6,879 bases of DNA from Sandarakinorhabdus sp. (GTDB lineage: Bacteria; Pseudomonadota; Alphaproteobacteria; Sphingomonadales; Sphingomonadaceae). The number at the start of each line of letters is the position of its first letter. Position 1 is the first letter of the stretch. The position numbers were made by a program, and so were the translations under genes. Below are positions 5,852 through 6,879 of this stretch, piece after piece. The stretch is taken from NCBI GenBank assembly GCA_025458465.1, contig JALOSK010000132.1:1-6879 (forward strand). The letters are read 5' to 3'. Under the pieces are notes generated by a model. That model was not told the DNA's origin and made no database searches. It saw nothing but the letters and a program-made list of their open reading frames with translations.

Positions 5852-5861
5852 CTGACGTCAG
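5852..5861. repeat. 10-bp perfect palindrome CTGACGTCAG
   Basis: A perfect palindrome lies 13 bp downstream of tRNA-Gly. It could be an operator-like site for a dimeric regulator of the GGDEF gene or a chance palindrome. No known bacterial operator was recognised in it. Confidence 0.35.
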
Positions 5862-5879
5862 CCGCGGTTCTGCCGCGGC
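5861..5879 (+). terminator. hairpin after tRNA-Gly, possible weak terminator
   Basis: GCCGCGG (5861-5867) and CCGCGGC (5873-5879) form a perfect 7-bp G+C stem with a 5-nt loop, 21 nt after the tRNA CCA. The following bases are C-rich, not a U-run, so it would terminate poorly on its own. It may define the tRNA 3' end or allow read-through into the downstream gene. Confidence 0.4.
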
Positions 5880-5925
5880 GCCCCGTTCCGCCAAGCCCCC
5901 CTAAACCACCGCCCCCGGCCGCCGT

Positions 5926-5950
5926 TCCCTGTTGCACACGCCAACAGGGA
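5926..5950 (+). promoter_or_regulatory. hairpin overlapping the Shine-Dalgarno sequence of the GGDEF gene
   Basis: TCCCTGTTG (5926-5934) and CAACAGGGA (5942-5950) form a perfect 9-bp stem with a 7-nt loop, extendable by one U-G pair to 5951. The 3' arm includes most of the GGGAGG ribosome-binding site (5947-5952) of the gene starting at 5960. Folding would hide it, so translation is probably restrained unless the hairpin opens. No riboswitch aptamer is visible upstream. Confidence 0.6.
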
Positions 5951-5959
5951 GGGCATTCC

Positions 5960-6879
5960 ATGCAGCATCAGCCGGGGCCAATGGTGGCACAGGCGACCGT
6001 TCCGCCGCCGGTCGATGCGGCGACGGCGGCAGCGCTCGCCGCCTTTGATGCCGTGCGGGCGCTGTTGCTGGCCACCGGGTTGCCGCCGGAACCGGCGGTG
6101 TATGATGCCCTGTGGCGCCACGTGCGCGGCGAGTTGCCCGAACTGTCGGCCGCAATCGAAGCGGCAATGGCTGCCGGCGGCCTGACGCTGGCGGCGCTGA
6201 TGGCGCTGCGCGAGGCCCATCTGGGCGTGCTGAGCGAAGCCAACGTCAAGCAGCTGATCGCCGAGGCGCATGGCCAGGCCGAAGCGCTGACCCGGCGCAT
6301 CGAAAGCGGGCAGAATGATCTTGCCGATTATGGCCGCGCCATTGCCGATGGCGGCGAACGGCTGGCCCAGCCGATGGATGCCACATCGCTGGCCGCCCTT
6401 CTCGAACAATTGAGCGCCGCCACCAGCACCATCCAGGCCGCCAACACCCGCCTGATCGAGGAACTGGCCGATGCCGCCGCCGAAAGCCGCGCGCTGGCCG
6501 ATCGCCTGCACCAGGCGGAACGTGCCGCGGTGACAGACGCGCTGACCGGCGTGATGAACCGGCGCGGCCTGATGGCGGCGCTGGAAACTGCGCAGGCCGA
6601 TGCCACGGCAAATGGCGCAGCGCTTTCGGTTGCCGTGGTCGACATCGATCATTTCAAGCGGTTCAACGATCGCTTCGGCCATGCGATGGGCGATGACGTG
6701 CTGTGCTTCGTGGCCCGCCACCTTGCCGATCGGCTGGAAATCGATGGCGGCAGTGTTGGCCGGCTGGGCGGCGAGGAGTTCGTGGGCCTGATGCCAGGTC
6801 TGGGCGTGCAGGCCGCCCTTGCCCGCATCGATCACATCCGCGCCGAACTGGCCGGGCAGGTGCTGCGCAGCGCCGTGGA
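5960..6879 (+). CDS. GGDEF-domain diguanylate cyclase (partial, 3' end off the window)
   Basis: This is probably a soluble diguanylate cyclase, making c-di-GMP from two GTP. The visible 306 residues start with an Ala-rich helical region (about 15-135) containing LPPEPAVYDALWRHVRGELP (41-60). That resembles the helical N-terminal region seen on many alphaproteobacterial GGDEF proteins. A probable coiled coil follows (about 140-190). The GGDEF domain opens with TDALTGVMNRRG (192-203). DIDHFKRFND (228-237) supplies the metal-binding Asp and is followed by GHAMGDD. The active-site motif is GGEEF (270-274). The usual RxxD inhibitory site five residues before GGEEF is absent: I261 and G264 occupy the Arg and Asp places. 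No signal peptide or membrane span is seen. ATG 5960 has GGGAGG 7 nt upstream, and the next ATG (5981) has none. An EAL domain beyond the edge cannot be excluded. Confidence 0.93.
   Translation, partial: MQHQPGPMVAQATVPPPVDAATAAALAAFDAVRALLLATGLPPEPAVYDALWRHVRGELPELSAAIEAAMAAGGLTLAALMALREAHLGVLSEANVKQLIAEAHGQAEALTRRIESGQNDLADYGRAIADGGERLAQPMDATSLAALLEQLSAATSTIQAANTRLIEELADAAAESRALADRLHQAERAAVTDALTGVMNRRGLMAALETAQADATANGAALSVAVVDIDHFKRFNDRFGHAMGDDVLCFVARHLADRLEIDGGSVGRLGGEEFVGLMPGLGVQAALARIDHIRAELAGQVLRSAV

Noticed and set aside
5858..6835. 325-codon minus-strand open frame opposite the GGDEF gene
   Set aside because: The plus-strand frame has clear GGDEF motifs with correct spacing and a good ribosome-binding site, so the minus-strand frame is an antisense shadow.

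Overview
This window is a conserved alphaproteobacterial transcription and translation locus. It comes from a G+C-rich genome, and the r-protein and RpoB sequences look most like Sphingomonadales (Novosphingobium/Sphingobium-like). That placement rests on remembered protein character, not on a search. Everything from position 1 to 5624 is read on the minus strand. In transcription order it holds tRNA-Trp(CCA), secE, nusG, rplK (L11), rplA (L1), a terminator, a long leader, rplJ (L10), rplL (L7/L12), a hairpin-rich intercistronic region with an intrinsic terminator, and the first 505 codons of rpoB, which runs off the left edge.

To the right, a divergent plus-strand unit begins with tRNA-Gly(UCC). 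It continues with a GGDEF-domain (diguanylate cyclase) gene that runs off the right edge. The 141 bp between the two tRNA genes hold two back-to-back sigma70-type promoters, one for each direction.

The genes work together as follows. SecE is a core subunit of the SecYE translocon. NusG is the elongation factor that links RNA polymerase to the ribosome. L11, L1, L10 and L7/L12 build the L1 stalk and the GTPase-associated stalk of the 50S subunit. RpoB is the beta subunit of RNA polymerase. The cyclase makes the second messenger c-di-GMP and has no evident functional link to the other genes.

I found no mobile element, CRISPR array, defence system or other previously undescribed multi-gene system. 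The coding content is ordinary. The points worth a second look are non-coding: a series of hairpins plus terminator between rplL and rpoB; a 437-nt rplA-rplJ gap with a duplicated terminator tail, a candidate promoter and two matching GCGA-capped hairpins; a tandem repeat abutting the tRNA-Trp -35 box; and a hairpin that overlaps the Shine-Dalgarno sequence of the GGDEF gene. That cyclase also appears to lack the product-inhibition I-site.
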